This document shows positions 43,394 to 54,026 of a stretch of 64,000 nt of DNA, piece after piece. The position numbers and the translations under genes are program-made. The notes below the pieces were generated by a model that was not told where the DNA came from, made no database searches, and was given only the letters and a program-made list of their open reading frames with translations. The number at the start of each line of letters is the position of its first letter. Position 1 is the first letter of the stretch. The stretch comes from Leishmania martiniquensis (taxonomy: Eukaryota; Euglenozoa; Kinetoplastea; Trypanosomatida; Trypanosomatidae), in contig NC_090159.1 in NCBI RefSeq assembly GCF_017916325.1, positions 539,501 to 603,500 of the forward strand, read 5' to 3'.

Positions 43394-45205
43394 ATGACGA
43401 CGATGGCTCGCGTTGATGAGACGCTGGCGCGTTTCAAAGGCAAGTCGCCGCGAGACAGCTACAAGCAGATCTGCGGCGAGCTTCAGGTGCACATGCAGCG
43501 CGACATCTTTACCACTCTGCCCGGGAAGCCGATGGCGTGGCACCATATCTACACGCTAGACCTGGAAAGGAGCCTGCTGGGTACCAAGGGCTGCATGGCG
43601 ATGCTGCCGATCATCACCGTCAGCACTTCGATGCGCAAGCTTAGCCTGCGCTCCTGCGGCCTGTCGGACGACTTCGTGCTTGAGCTGTGCGGTATCCTCG
43701 AGAACCACCCGTCTCTGCGCTCGGTGGATATCAGCGACAACGATCTTGTCACGGTGTACAGTGCGCCTCACATCATCAGTGTCATGCGCAACAACTCAAA
43801 CATGGTGTTCCTCGACGTGTACAATACTCACGTCGGCTCCAACGTGGCGAGCATCATTGCGGACCTTGGCCAGCGAAACTTGAACAATGTCCTGCACTAC
43901 TACGAGGATCGCTATTTTCGCATGAAGAATCTCTTCAACTACATGGACGCGGACGGCACGGGTTGGGTGCTACTCAAGTCCCTCGTGCTTAACTGTCCGT
44001 TCCCAGTGCTGCAGGAGCAGTTTGTTGAGCGCATCGCTGCTAAGAAGCCACGCAAGCGCTCTGACAACACCATCCACATCAACACGTTTCTGCAGCTCGT
44101 CTACATGAATTACAAGACCGAATCGGAGATCGGCGCGCACGCGGAGAAGACGATCGATGAGCCCTACGTGTTCACGGTGGCGAACTGGAAGCAACTGTTG
44201 CATGCGGTGGAGCGGTATAACGCGCGCGCCGCTGCCGGGGAGGGCAACGAGAACCCGCGTAGCCGTGTGAGGCTGCCTGACAACCTCCACCGCTGGCGTC
44301 TGCGAGATTACATCATCACGCACGACGACGCAGACGCGGTTGTGGAGGGTGCGGTGCAGCTGGTTGAGCACTCGGAGCTGATGGCAGAGGGTGAGGGCGA
44401 GCCCATGGAGTTTGACAAGGCGGGCGAGAACGCTGAGCAGGAGACCCGGGTGGGCGATGATGCGTGTGCGGCGACAAATATGCCAGAAGCGGCCCCGCTG
44501 GTGATCCCTGTTAACGTCCTTATTCGGGCGGCCAAGGTTGCTCTCGTCCCTCCCCCCTCCGCCATCAAGCCCTCGTACCACTTCTACACGGACCGCGACG
44601 CCGCGTACGTGCCGGAGATCTTGCGCAACGGGTCGCGTCTGCTCAGCGTTGGTCGCCTTCCCTCCCTCTTCAGCTGTGGCACCTCCGTCGCTGGCGACAG
44701 CGCGGCCTCGGCCGACACACTGCAGGACTCCACCGACCCGCCGCACACCTTCTCGCTGCCCGCCTCTGTGGTCAAGATGGTGGTGAACTTCTTTAACAAG
44801 GAGTACGCAAAGCTCCCCGTGAAGAAGCCGTCCCCCATCCCTGACAGCCCCCGCACCCGCCGCGACAAAGCAATGGAGAAGGCGTCCATCCCTGTGGCGA
44901 CGTTCCTTAGCGCCGAGTTTGTCACGGACTTGGAGCGACTGTGCCCGCGCCTGCTCGCCGACTACTACTGTCGCCATGCACTGCTCATCGAGGACAGCAC
45001 CATCACGCTGCAAGAGATGGTGAACGTGCTGGACGAGATGTACGCTCAGTGCCGCATCGACCGCATCATTTCGCTGGACGAAATCGATGCCATGAAGAAT
45101 CCAATGAAGGATGCGTCCCTGGGAAGCTTCTTGAAAGCTCACTTCATGGAGCGCGACGAGCTTGTCTCGATCGTGGAGCCGTTGAGTGACGTGATGGCGT
45201 ACTGA
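43394..45205 (+). CDS. Leucine-rich-repeat protein with EF-hand-like loop
   Basis: 603 residues. RI-type leucine-rich repeats cover about 50-170: MRKLSLRSCGLSDDFVLELC (from residue 80), PSLRSVDISDNDLVTVY and NMVFLDVYNTHVGSNVASI. Immediately after, FNYMDADGTGWVLLKSL carries an EF-hand-like loop starting at D185 (D185, D187, T189), but position 12 of the loop is Ser rather than Glu, so calcium binding is doubtful. The middle (about 320-380) is acidic, and the C-terminal 120 residues are helical (VTDLERLCPRLLADYYCRH, ITLQEMVNVLDEMYAQCRI). A second ATG lies three codons downstream. LRR plus EF-hand-like architecture is common in trypanosomatid cytoskeletal and flagellar proteins, but no location signal is visible. 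Its 3' side opens into the largest gene-free stretch of the window. Confidence 0.85.
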   Translation: MTTMARVDETLARFKGKSPRDSYKQICGELQVHMQRDIFTTLPGKPMAWHHIYTLDLERSLLGTKGCMAMLPIITVSTSMRKLSLRSCGLSDDFVLELCGILENHPSLRSVDISDNDLVTVYSAPHIISVMRNNSNMVFLDVYNTHVGSNVASIIADLGQRNLNNVLHYYEDRYFRMKNLFNYMDADGTGWVLLKSLVLNCPFPVLQEQFVERIAAKKPRKRSDNTIHINTFLQLVYMNYKTESEIGAHAEKTIDEPYVFTVANWKQLLHAVERYNARAAAGEGNENPRSRVRLPDNLHRWRLRDYIITHDDADAVVEGAVQLVEHSELMAEGEGEPMEFDKAGENAEQETRVGDDACAATNMPEAAPLVIPVNVLIRAAKVALVPPPSAIKPSYHFYTDRDAAYVPEILRNGSRLLSVGRLPSLFSCGTSVAGDSAASADTLQDSTDPPHTFSLPASVVKMVVNFFNKEYAKLPVKKPSPIPDSPRTRRDKAMEKASIPVATFLSAEFVTDLERLCPRLLADYYCRHALLIEDSTITLQEMVNVLDEMYAQCRIDRIISLDEIDAMKNPMKDASLGSFLKAHFMERDELVSIVEPLSDVMAY

Positions 45206-46944
45206 GAGGGTGTCAGCGTACACACGCACAGAGAGAGAGAGAAAATCGTACACGACTCGATATCTGTGGCGCGCACCTCGGCTGATCCGCCCGCCGCTGC
45301 ATATTGCTGAATGCGTGCGTGTATGTGTGTGTTAGGGTGGGGGGGTCCCACGACAGCGGCTCTCCTTCCTATCTGCCGCCTCCTTGCTCGACCCGCTCCC
45401 ATGCCGCCCACCCTCCGTCAGCTTCGAGCACTGTTCCGCATGTACAGAGCATAAAGCGCCATCTTTTCCCTCTTTTTCTGTTGGCGTCCGCTCCCCACTT
45501 CCTTTCCCTTTCCGCCGTTGCAAAGCGCGCGTCGGCCTCCTAATCCGTCTCCTCTCTTCCTTCACAACGCCCCTCCCCTCCCCCTTCGCCCATCGATGGC
45601 GCCATGTATTTCATCTCCCCTCCTCCCCCCTCCCTCTGTCTTCTCATATATACATAAATATGTACATATGTATATGTATTCATGTACATTGCGTGCGTGT
45701 GTGAGTGAGTGTGTGTGTGTGCCACGTCGCGCTAACGAGAGAGAGAGCGGTGAGGAGAGGGAGAGGGGAGGCTGCGGGGCAGGACGGGCCTGCGGGCCGA
45801 CTTTTCATCGTTGGGAATGGGGAAAGGGGCGCAGCGGCTGATGAGCTTGACGCTCCGTAGGCCACCTCTCCTCACCGGTCCACGCGCCGCTGCCCCTCTT
45901 TCCCCACCCCCAACGATGTGCCGTCGCACCAAACGTCTTCTCCCCGTCTTCGACGTGTTCTGTTCATCTCCTCCGTTGCGCCGCTCGGGTGCCAGACAGA
46001 AGCGTTGGCCAGACATGAATGTAAACGAAAGCTGATCTCCATGTGGTGTACTCTTCTTCTTCCCGATTCACCTTTGGCTTTGCCGCGGAGGCTCGTCCCT
46101 TTCGCTGTCCCGAGTGCGGCCCTTCAAACAACGGAGAGCCCTTCCCCTCTGACGGTCACGCTCCTTCACCAGAGGTGCCCGGTCGGAAGCAGAAGAGAAA
46201 GGCCGCAGTGGGAGAAGAGGACAGAGGGAGGGGGCGGCAGGGGCCGTAGTCGCGTCGGGTTGCCGGCTGCTTTTCCCAGTCCGTCTCGGTGATGACCATG
46301 GCGCGCCCTTGCCCTTTTTCTTTCTCTCTCTCTCGCCTATGTGTGGGTATGCGCGCTACGGTGCCTGCACAGCCAACGTGTTCTCACTCATTTGGAAGCG
46401 AAGCAGAACTGGCCAAAAACTCAGTGCCGCAAACGGAACGTGCGAGGGGCCCGTGGATGTCGGTGGGTCTCCACTCTCCTTCTCCACCTCCCTTTCTCCC
46501 TCTTGGTCTGGGGCCGATAGCGTTCGTGCCCGTGTGAAAGAGCGGGCTGAAGTCGGATGGGCCGGCTGGTGTCGAGCGCATCTCAGTGTGCACATTCTCA
46601 GAGAGAGGGGGGGTCTTACTCTCTCCCTCTTCCACTTTCTTCTCTCCCTCCCTCATTGTCCTCGTGGCTGCGGCTCTCTCTGCCGCCCTACGCTCGTGCA
46701 CGCGTCTTCTCGTTCAACGTGCGCCTCTACGCACACGCCATCATCATCCATGTCCTCCAGAACAACCTTCCCCCTTCCTCCCCTTGCCGCTTTCCTTCTT
46801 TTCACCGTGACACACACTCGCGCCCCGCGCACACCGTGTGCATCACACAACCACATCTTCTTGGGCGCGCCCGCGCCCTCTCTCTGAAGAAGGAACAGCT
46901 GTCCCTTCCCCCCTCCCCCTCTTCCCTCCTCTGTACTCGCCTTC

Positions 46945-46949
46945 ACACA

Positions 46950-46980
<31 letters not shown>

Positions 46981-46987
46981 GCGCGCA
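46945..46987. repeat. GCAC tetranucleotide microsatellite
   Basis: About nine GCAC/ACGC units followed by GCGCGCAG. The final AG follows a long CT-rich region and could act as a splice acceptor. Confidence 0.8.
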
Positions 46988-49049
46988 GATCCCTCGAGGA
47001 AGCGCTGTACCCTCGCCTACTCAAAGGGCAGCTCTCCTCTCCTCTATTCTCTCTCTCTACTTTTGCTCTCCTCCACTTTTTCTCGTTAGCTGCCGCATTT
47101 AAACGCGCTAAGGTACCCTCTCACCTGTTCAGTCTTCTTTCCTCCCCCCTTGGTACTCCCGCAGACCGACCTCCACGGATACCCCCTTCCCCGCCGTGCA
47201 CGAGCAAGCACCAACCGGTCTTCCTTTCCCCTCATCTCTCTCTTCAATTTTACCCTAAAGCCCGTGCTGTCACTTCCCCTCACCCTCACCCCCCTTCCCC
47301 ACCCCCGACCTCATCAGCACGTGAAGGGTATACTTCAACACAGCCGCGGCACACACAGGTGCAGTTCATCCCCCTTCCTTTCTGTCACACACGTTCTTTC
47401 TTGAGTTCCTGAGACCGCCTGCCTCTTTATTTTCACGTCGTCTCCACCCCTTCGCTTGCCTCTCGTGTTCCCCTTCCCGATTTATTCACAACTCCCCTTT
47501 TCCTCCATCGCAGACACTTCATCCATCACGTTATCTCCCCTTTCGGCTTGACACGCCGCTCACCACCGCTGCGGGCTGTATTCGATTCCTTCAAACAGAA
47601 CCAAGCGAAGAAGCTCTCACTGGGGGCTGGTGAGGCCACACACACACACATACACACATACACGAAGGCAGAGTCGTTCGCGTACAACACGAGATCCGAT
47701 TTCGCCTCCTCAAAACCAGCACACAGGGACAGAGCCAACTGCAGTGCGTGGGTGCGTGTGTGTGTGTGTGCTTCATCTAATTCAGCTCGTTCCCCCCTCT
47801 CTCCTTTTTTTGTTTGCACAAGTGCGCGCCTGTGTGGGCGCGCTGCGACTACGACTGCGACTGCGACTGCACTCGTTTCTTTTCCTCTTTTCGTTTCCCT
47901 TTTCTTTTTTCTCTGTTAGCCGCTGTTGTCTCTTTCCACCACACATCCGTGCGTATCCGCAAGCACTATCCGACCGTCATCGAGCTCATCGCTTGTGACA
48001 ACATCCGCTTCTCCTTTATCTATCTCGTTTTTCTTGTTTCTGTGTCTCTCTTCGTCTTTCTTGTGAGGTCGTTTCAGCTCTTCACGCCAGCTCTTCCTTC
48101 TCTCGCTGTTTCCCTGCCTGAAAGCCTGACTCGCATCTGCATGCGTGCTTCGGCGCCTTCCGCCCCTTTCGCTTCGTTTTGTGTAAGTGTGCTTCTTCCG
48201 CGAAGATCGATCTCGCTCCGCGAGGGCTTCCTCTTCTTTTACTTTTGGCTTCCGCCTCGCCTCCTCGTCGCGCTCCCCCTTTTTTTCCTCCTTTCGGTTC
48301 TCTCTCACCCTCTCCCGTTCTTTCTCTTACCACCACCACTACCGCCACTTCCCCTTCCTCCTCCCTCATCATCATCATCTTTTGTTTTTGCTTTTTTTTG
48401 TCTTATCTCTGGTAAAGCTGTTTCTACACGTGTGCATTCCTCACTTGTGTCCATTTTCTTCACTTTGGGATCTTTTCTTCTCCTCCTCTACTGCGTGTGT
48501 GTGCGTGTGTGTGTGCGATCTCATCTTTGAACGGTTTTCCTGCCCTCCCCCTCTTCTTTTTTTTTTTGCTTGCCTTGTGGTGCATTTCTTCTCCCTGCTG
48601 ATTCTTCAGTTGGCTGCTGTCCTCGTCGAGAGGCGTTTCTCCTCGTTGTTTGGTATTGGCGGCGTAGACGTTTCTCTTTGGCACCTATCCGTCTCCGCCC
48701 TCCGTTTCGTTGCACCAGGTGTATTGCTTCGACGTCCCTGGACGTTCCTCTTCCCTCTTTCCCCCCCCCCCACACCCTCACAGCTGTGGTGGCTCGCTTT
48801 TCGTGTGCGCGTTGTCCGCTTGCCGCCACATACACCCCCCTTTTTTCCTTTCGCGTGCCTCTTTTGATTGACTTTCGGTTCGTTGACTGATTTTTTCGCT
48901 TGCGACTAACGGACGCTCTGACTGCGAGGCGGCGGTGGCCATACAACCACACATACACACACATATATATATATATTGGACTTTTCCTCTCCCTCCTCCT
49001 CCTTTCTCCCGTTCCTTTTGGTGCGATCGCACAGACAGGCAGACACAGA

Positions 49050-50100
49050 CAGACTCTTGCGATCCCGTGTTGAAGGCCAAAGGAAGCCTGGCGCACCTTC
49101 GCACACAGCCGAGCCGCTCAGCAGCTGAAAATACGAGGAAAAGCGAAGGAAGCGAAGAAACTTAACGATAAAACGGGGAAAAGGACACAAAGGCTCGACG
49201 GGCATCTCCAACGAAAAAAACGCCCGAGGAGACTTCTGTGCAGATCACGAACGCTGAAGCAAACGTCTACCGAACGCTCGTGCGGCGCTTTCCTCTTTTC
49301 CTTTTTTTTTGTGTCGGTGCTACTGCTTCTGCGTGGCCGCTTTCTCTCTCTCTGTCTCTGTCTGTCCTGTCTTTTTTCTTTTTTTTCGCTACACCCCATC
49401 CCCTTTTCCCCATAAAACATTTGCTGTTCGCCTCTTTTTTCCCTTTCTACAACGTTCATTACACCGGTACAGACGCACACAGAGAGAGAAACGTGAAAAA
49501 AAATCGGGTGCGCCCACCAAAAAACGCAACGAACGTGACAATCCGCGCGGAGAGCGAAGCGGTGGAAGAGAAAAAAAACAAAGACAGCCGAACAACCAAG
49601 CAGCAAAAAAATAAAAAAGATACCAGCACGTAAAGAAAAAACAAAATAGACGAGCGCCCTCGGGGAAGAAAAAAAGGGAGAAACACCAAGCTGGCGCACC
49701 ACACGTTGCCAAAGAGAATTGCCATCATCATACAGTAGAACGAGCGAGTGCTTCGGGGCCGGGGAGGGGAGTGCAGCACGCGCTCAATCAAGCAGCAGGT
49801 GAAGCGCAAGACTCAGCGAAACGGCTGCAACGCGTTGACTCTAGAGAAGGTGCCGAAAGAAAAGAGCCGATCGAGCGAACACACACATACACACACACAA
49901 AAAGGGAAGTGAAAGCCACACAGACAAACACAGCCACAAACACAGAGAGAGGGAAAAATTGGAAGACAAAACGTCTCTCGGACGCGCGCGCTCTCTCTGC
50001 CTGGTGCTTCTGTGCACATTAAGCTTCCCCATAGGTACACACCAATACCCGCACAAGGAGCGGCTGCTGACAAACGGGCTGGGGGACACACTTGGATATA
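49050..50100. other. Purine-rich island inside pyrimidine-rich desert
   Basis: Within a region that is otherwise mostly C+T on the + strand, segments at about 49120-49260 and 49480-50000 are A/G-rich (runs such as AAGCGAAGGAAGCGAAG and GGGAAGAAAAAAAGGGAG). Between them lies a T-rich interval (about 49285-49450). No open frame on either strand is protein-like. Confidence 0.6.
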
Positions 50101-52509
50101 TACGCTGACAAAATCTGTATCGTGAACGAGCAAACAGCAGCAGTCCGGCCTCACCCCCCCCGGCGCCCTTCTCTCTCTCTCGTGTTGTGTCGGCTCTTTT
50201 CGCTATTCTGCAGGATCCATTTTTTTCTTTCTATATTTCTCTTCCCCCTTTTTTGTTTGATCTTCGGGCTTGCTTGATTGCCAACGCATAGAGTATCCTT
50301 CGCCCCTCCCTCCCTCCTTTTCCACGTGTACGCGTGCAGGTGAGCGTTGATTCGTTGGCGATTGACGCGTGTCTCTCTTTCTCTGGTCGTCCCCCTCTCC
50401 TCTCTGTCTCTCTGTCTGGTCTTTTCGTGTATTTTCCTCTTTGTGTGTATTTTCGTCTCTCTGAGATTCTTTTTTGTTTTCTTCTCTTTCCTTTTCTCGT
50501 CTCGCTTTATTCTCCACCTATCCCCTCCACTCCCCCCTCCGACCACCACCACCACCACCACCACACACGCCATTGACCCATCTGCATCTGCTTTCTTCCC
50601 CCCTCCCCCGAAAGTGAACTCGTTCATTTTCTGCCCCCCCCTTTTTTCATTCAGACACGGTCAGACGCGCGCGTACATATCCGACATTCTCTCTGACTCT
50701 GACTTGGACCCTCTCTCTTTGTCTCTCAGCTGCTCTTTTTTTTTTAGCGTGTGTGTGTGTGAGTGTGCGTGTGCGCTCGCTCTGTGTGCTTATTCCCCAG
50801 CTCACTTTTGCTGCCGAGTGCCGTTGGATCTGATCGGCGGCAGCAGAACACGTTTTTCGCTCACTGCTCGACTTTGCCTTCTTCTGCTTCGTCTTGCTTC
50901 TCGCTGTGTGCGTTCATTCACCTCTCTTTTTTCTTTTCTGTTGCTCTTCTTTTCTATCCTTCCTATCGTTGGCGCACGTAGATACCCCCGCACTGGCGTA
51001 GGCTCGCACGTGATTAGCTCTTCCCCCCTTCCCCCTTCCTCCCCCCCGCTAACTCTAACCCCCCTCCTCCTCCTTCCCTCTCGCTGCGCCATCATCCGAC
51101 TCAACGCCTTTTCGTTCAGTGCCTTTTTTTTTCTTCTCTTTCACGTCTCGCTTCTTGTCTGCTCCGTTTGGCGTTCGTTTCGGCGTCCTTCTGTCTCTCT
51201 TCATCGTATCTCACACCTCTCCGCTTTTTTTTCCCCCCACTCCCTCTCAGAAAAGTACATACGCAGACATTTCTTGCATCCTCCTCCTTTCTGCTTCTGT
51301 CTGCCCCTCCGTATTCCCCTGCTTGCCCACTACTCTTACCCTGCCCCCCTCCTCTTCCCTCCCTTCCTCCCTCCACCTCGCTCTCCTCAAACTTTGAGGT
51401 TCGATACAGAGGAAAAGGGCCGGAAAAAAGGAAAGGGCACGCACGCACGTGCATGCGTAAGGTTTGACTTGCTGCTGCTGCCGCTGCTGCGTGTCACCCG
51501 CCGCCCTGCCTCCCTGAACTTGGTCGCCTAGCGTCGACCAGATCGTTTGTGCGCTCTTCGAAGGCTTCCGTTTATATATATTATATATATTATCTCTCTC
51601 TCTCGCTCTTTTCCTCTCCTTCTGTGTGCGCCTTTTTTTTGTTCTCTTTACGTCTTTGCTCATAAACTTTCGCTCCCCCCAAACACACTTTTTTCTCGCC
51701 TCCCTCCGTGACAGTACCCGCGCGTCACTTCTTAAAGCTCTCCCTTTTATATTTCATCTCTCTCGCTCTTCGATTTTTTCTCCTGTTGTAAACATCTCCC
51801 TCCCTCTCTTGCGCGTGTGTGTGTGTGTGTTCCCCTCTTTTGTATGTACATTCACTCTTATGTAATCTGGCAATAGTGATTAGCACACACATACACACAA
51901 AATCGTATTCACAAACGAACACACACACACACACACAAACATTAAGAAGAAGCGGTCGCCAAAGTCGACGGCAGCCGTCCAACAACCGCACATCTTTTTT
52001 TTCTTCCCTTTGAGCGCAGAAGAGAAGGACAGACAGACACACTGCAAAAAAAATCAACAACAAAAGGAAGTCTGTGCCCCCCCCCACGCGCACACACACA
52101 GCCCTTTATCTTGCGTTCTTCTCTGGCGCTGAGTGCGCTCGCGTGTGCGTGCGTGCGTGTATGCTTGTCCTGTCCTCAGCGATTCCGCTTCCCGTCTTTG
52201 TTTTTTTTTCGTTTTAACGTCTCCACTTCACTTACTCTCCGTTCGCCTTCCTTAGCTCCTCTGTCGTCTCCCTCCTTCCCTCTGTCTCTCCGTACTCCGT
52301 CGCCGCCAGACGAAAGCGTAAATCTTTTTTTCTTCGCGTTCCCTTTTGCTTTCAGCTCATTTTTTCCCCCGTCTCTCACTTGCTCTCTCTTTTTTTTGGT
52401 GTGCGTTAGCGCCGTCGTTTGGTTTCAGTTTTTTTTTCCTGGTTTCGCTGCACTGTCGCTTTCTGTTTGGACGAATCCTCTCTCTTTCTCTCTCCTCCTC
52501 CCCTCTTTC

Positions 52510-52535
52510 ATATATATATATTATATATATATATT
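52510..52535. repeat. TA-rich palindromic microsatellite
   Basis: Two runs of alternating TA joined by TT, self-complementary. A similar shorter tract lies at 51573-51593. Confidence 0.85.
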
Positions 52536-53679
52536 TCCCTTTCCTCTCTCTCTGGGCTCTTCGTCTTCCGTTCACTTCGCTCGCTCTTTTTTTCCTCTCG
52601 CGACTGTCTCCTTCGCACCACTGAAACATTTTCTCTGGTATTCAAGTTTGCTGTCTGGGAAGAGGGGCACTGCGTCCCTCACTCTTCTTTTTTTTTCTTG
52701 CTCAAATCCTCTCTCGCTCCACGCTCATCGACATTTATTAGTATTATATCAGCCAAACTCCCCTTTCTTGCGACCTCTCGTCATCTACGTATTCCCCCTT
52801 CCCCCCCGCCTCTCCTCTCTTCAGCATTCCACCCTCTCGTCTGTTTCTGTCTCCTACTCCTCCCCCCTCTCTCTCTGTGTGCGTGTGTAAGTCTCGGTGT
52901 GTGTATTGGGCACACATCGATTTAATTTTCTCCTTCGTTGGCCTTTTTATTTTTGCTGTACGCGGCGTAGAACGAAAGGAGCGGCAAAGGAGCTGGACCA
53001 CACGTGACTAGGCAAAGCTACATCAGCCAAAGAGTGTGCCGCCGCTCTTCCCTCACGCTCGGCTTATCCACTATTGCAAGGCTACGCTGTTCGGCCCTTT
53101 TAGTGGTCCCGTACTCTTCTTCTCCCTCTTTTCCCCTCTCTTGCGCCGCGACTCGCTTGCTCTCGCCTTCGTCCTGATTGACATTTTTTTTGGACTCGGC
53201 CCCCTATTTCGTTTCTATTTTGGCGCCTCATCTGAAAGGTCGTGTGGGACTTCGCAAACATAAGTTATATACACACACACACACCTCTCTCTATATATAT
53301 TCCCTTTTGCGCGCATTTATTTGTTTGTTGCGCTCTCCTGTTGCTCGCTGCTTATTTTCGAAGGTCGGCTCGTGCGTGTGTGCGTCCCTCGACTCTCTCC
53401 TCTTTCTGTCATTCTGTGTGCGGGTGTGCCTGCGGTGTGCACTTGCACGGTCTTTCCTCCCTTGGCAGTGTTGGGCCTTCTCGATTGTTTCCCCTCTCCC
53501 CCCTCTCTCTCTTTTCTTTTCCGTTTTCCCTTTCCTTCGCGTGCGTGCGCTTTCACGCCTGTCGACCTCGTCCTCCATTTCTTTGGCTCAGCGTTCCGTC
53601 TCTCCCTCTCTGACGTTACCTTCTTCTGCATTGTCAGCGACATCGGCCGTGCCGCTCCTCGCCTCCTCCTCTTCCTAAG

Positions 53680-53735
53680 ATAAGGCAACCCTTTCCTCTC
53701 TCCCTCTTTCTCTCCCTAAAGTGCTTCCTTTGCAG
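53680..53735 (+). promoter_or_regulatory. Candidate trans-splice acceptor, RRM protein gene
   Basis: A long CT tract (53690-53715) is followed by CTTCCTTTGCAG with AG at 53734-53735. It is the best tract/AG pair near the gene and would give a 291 nt leader. If used, nearly all of the upstream 8.5 kb belongs to the preceding transcript or is intergenic. Confidence 0.6.
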
Positions 53736-54026
53736 ATATCTCGCTTGCCTCGCTCGTGTTTTGGGCCACATTTTGGCTGGCAAGCAACCCAGGTCATCAG
53801 TACAGCAGGCTTGGGCATCAGCAGTGGTGAGGAAGTCCCTGCTGGCGACTCCCTCCCTCTCTCTCTCTCGACGTTGCGGATCGAAGCGCTGACGAACGCT
53901 TCCCTGAACACCGATTCTCTGTGTGGCTGCCTTCCCGCCCACCGCGGCGCGGCTCTTCCGGAACCTCTTTCACTGTAGCGCCTGAAGTGCACCCGCGTCA
54001 CTCTGAGCACCGCTGGTGAGGCTGCC

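Larger units (their letters stand above)
45206..54026. other. 8.8 kb gene-free, pyrimidine-rich stretch
   Basis: No credible gene on either strand. The + strand is dominated by C and T from about 46.3 to 53.7 kb, so the few long open frames (for example near 47814-48530, 50347-51531 and 52111-52890) encode only F/S/L/P low complexity. Simple repeats include GCAC units at 46945-46987, ACC units at 50542-50564, and TA tracts at 48961-48977, 51573-51593 and 52510-52535. A purine-rich island lies at about 49050-50100. It probably holds the long 3' UTR of the LRR gene, the intergenic part and the leader of the RRM gene. Confidence 0.7.

Noticed and set aside
43970..45253. Long minus-strand open frame (427 codons)
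   Set aside because: It lies opposite the LRR gene; it is a shadow produced by GC-rich third positions and has no family match or start context.
47814..48530. 238-codon open frame with hydrophobic runs
   Set aside because: The apparent membrane segments are translations of TTT/CTT-rich tracts; the overlapping frame gives equally long filler.
51390..51415. Possible tRNA T-arm motif (GGTTCGAT)
   Set aside because: The flanking bases do not form a T-stem, and no A box, D arm or acceptor stem is found around it.
50347..51531. 394-codon open frame in the desert
   Set aside because: It encodes almost only F, S, L, P and C, as expected from CT-rich sequence, with no ordered domain.
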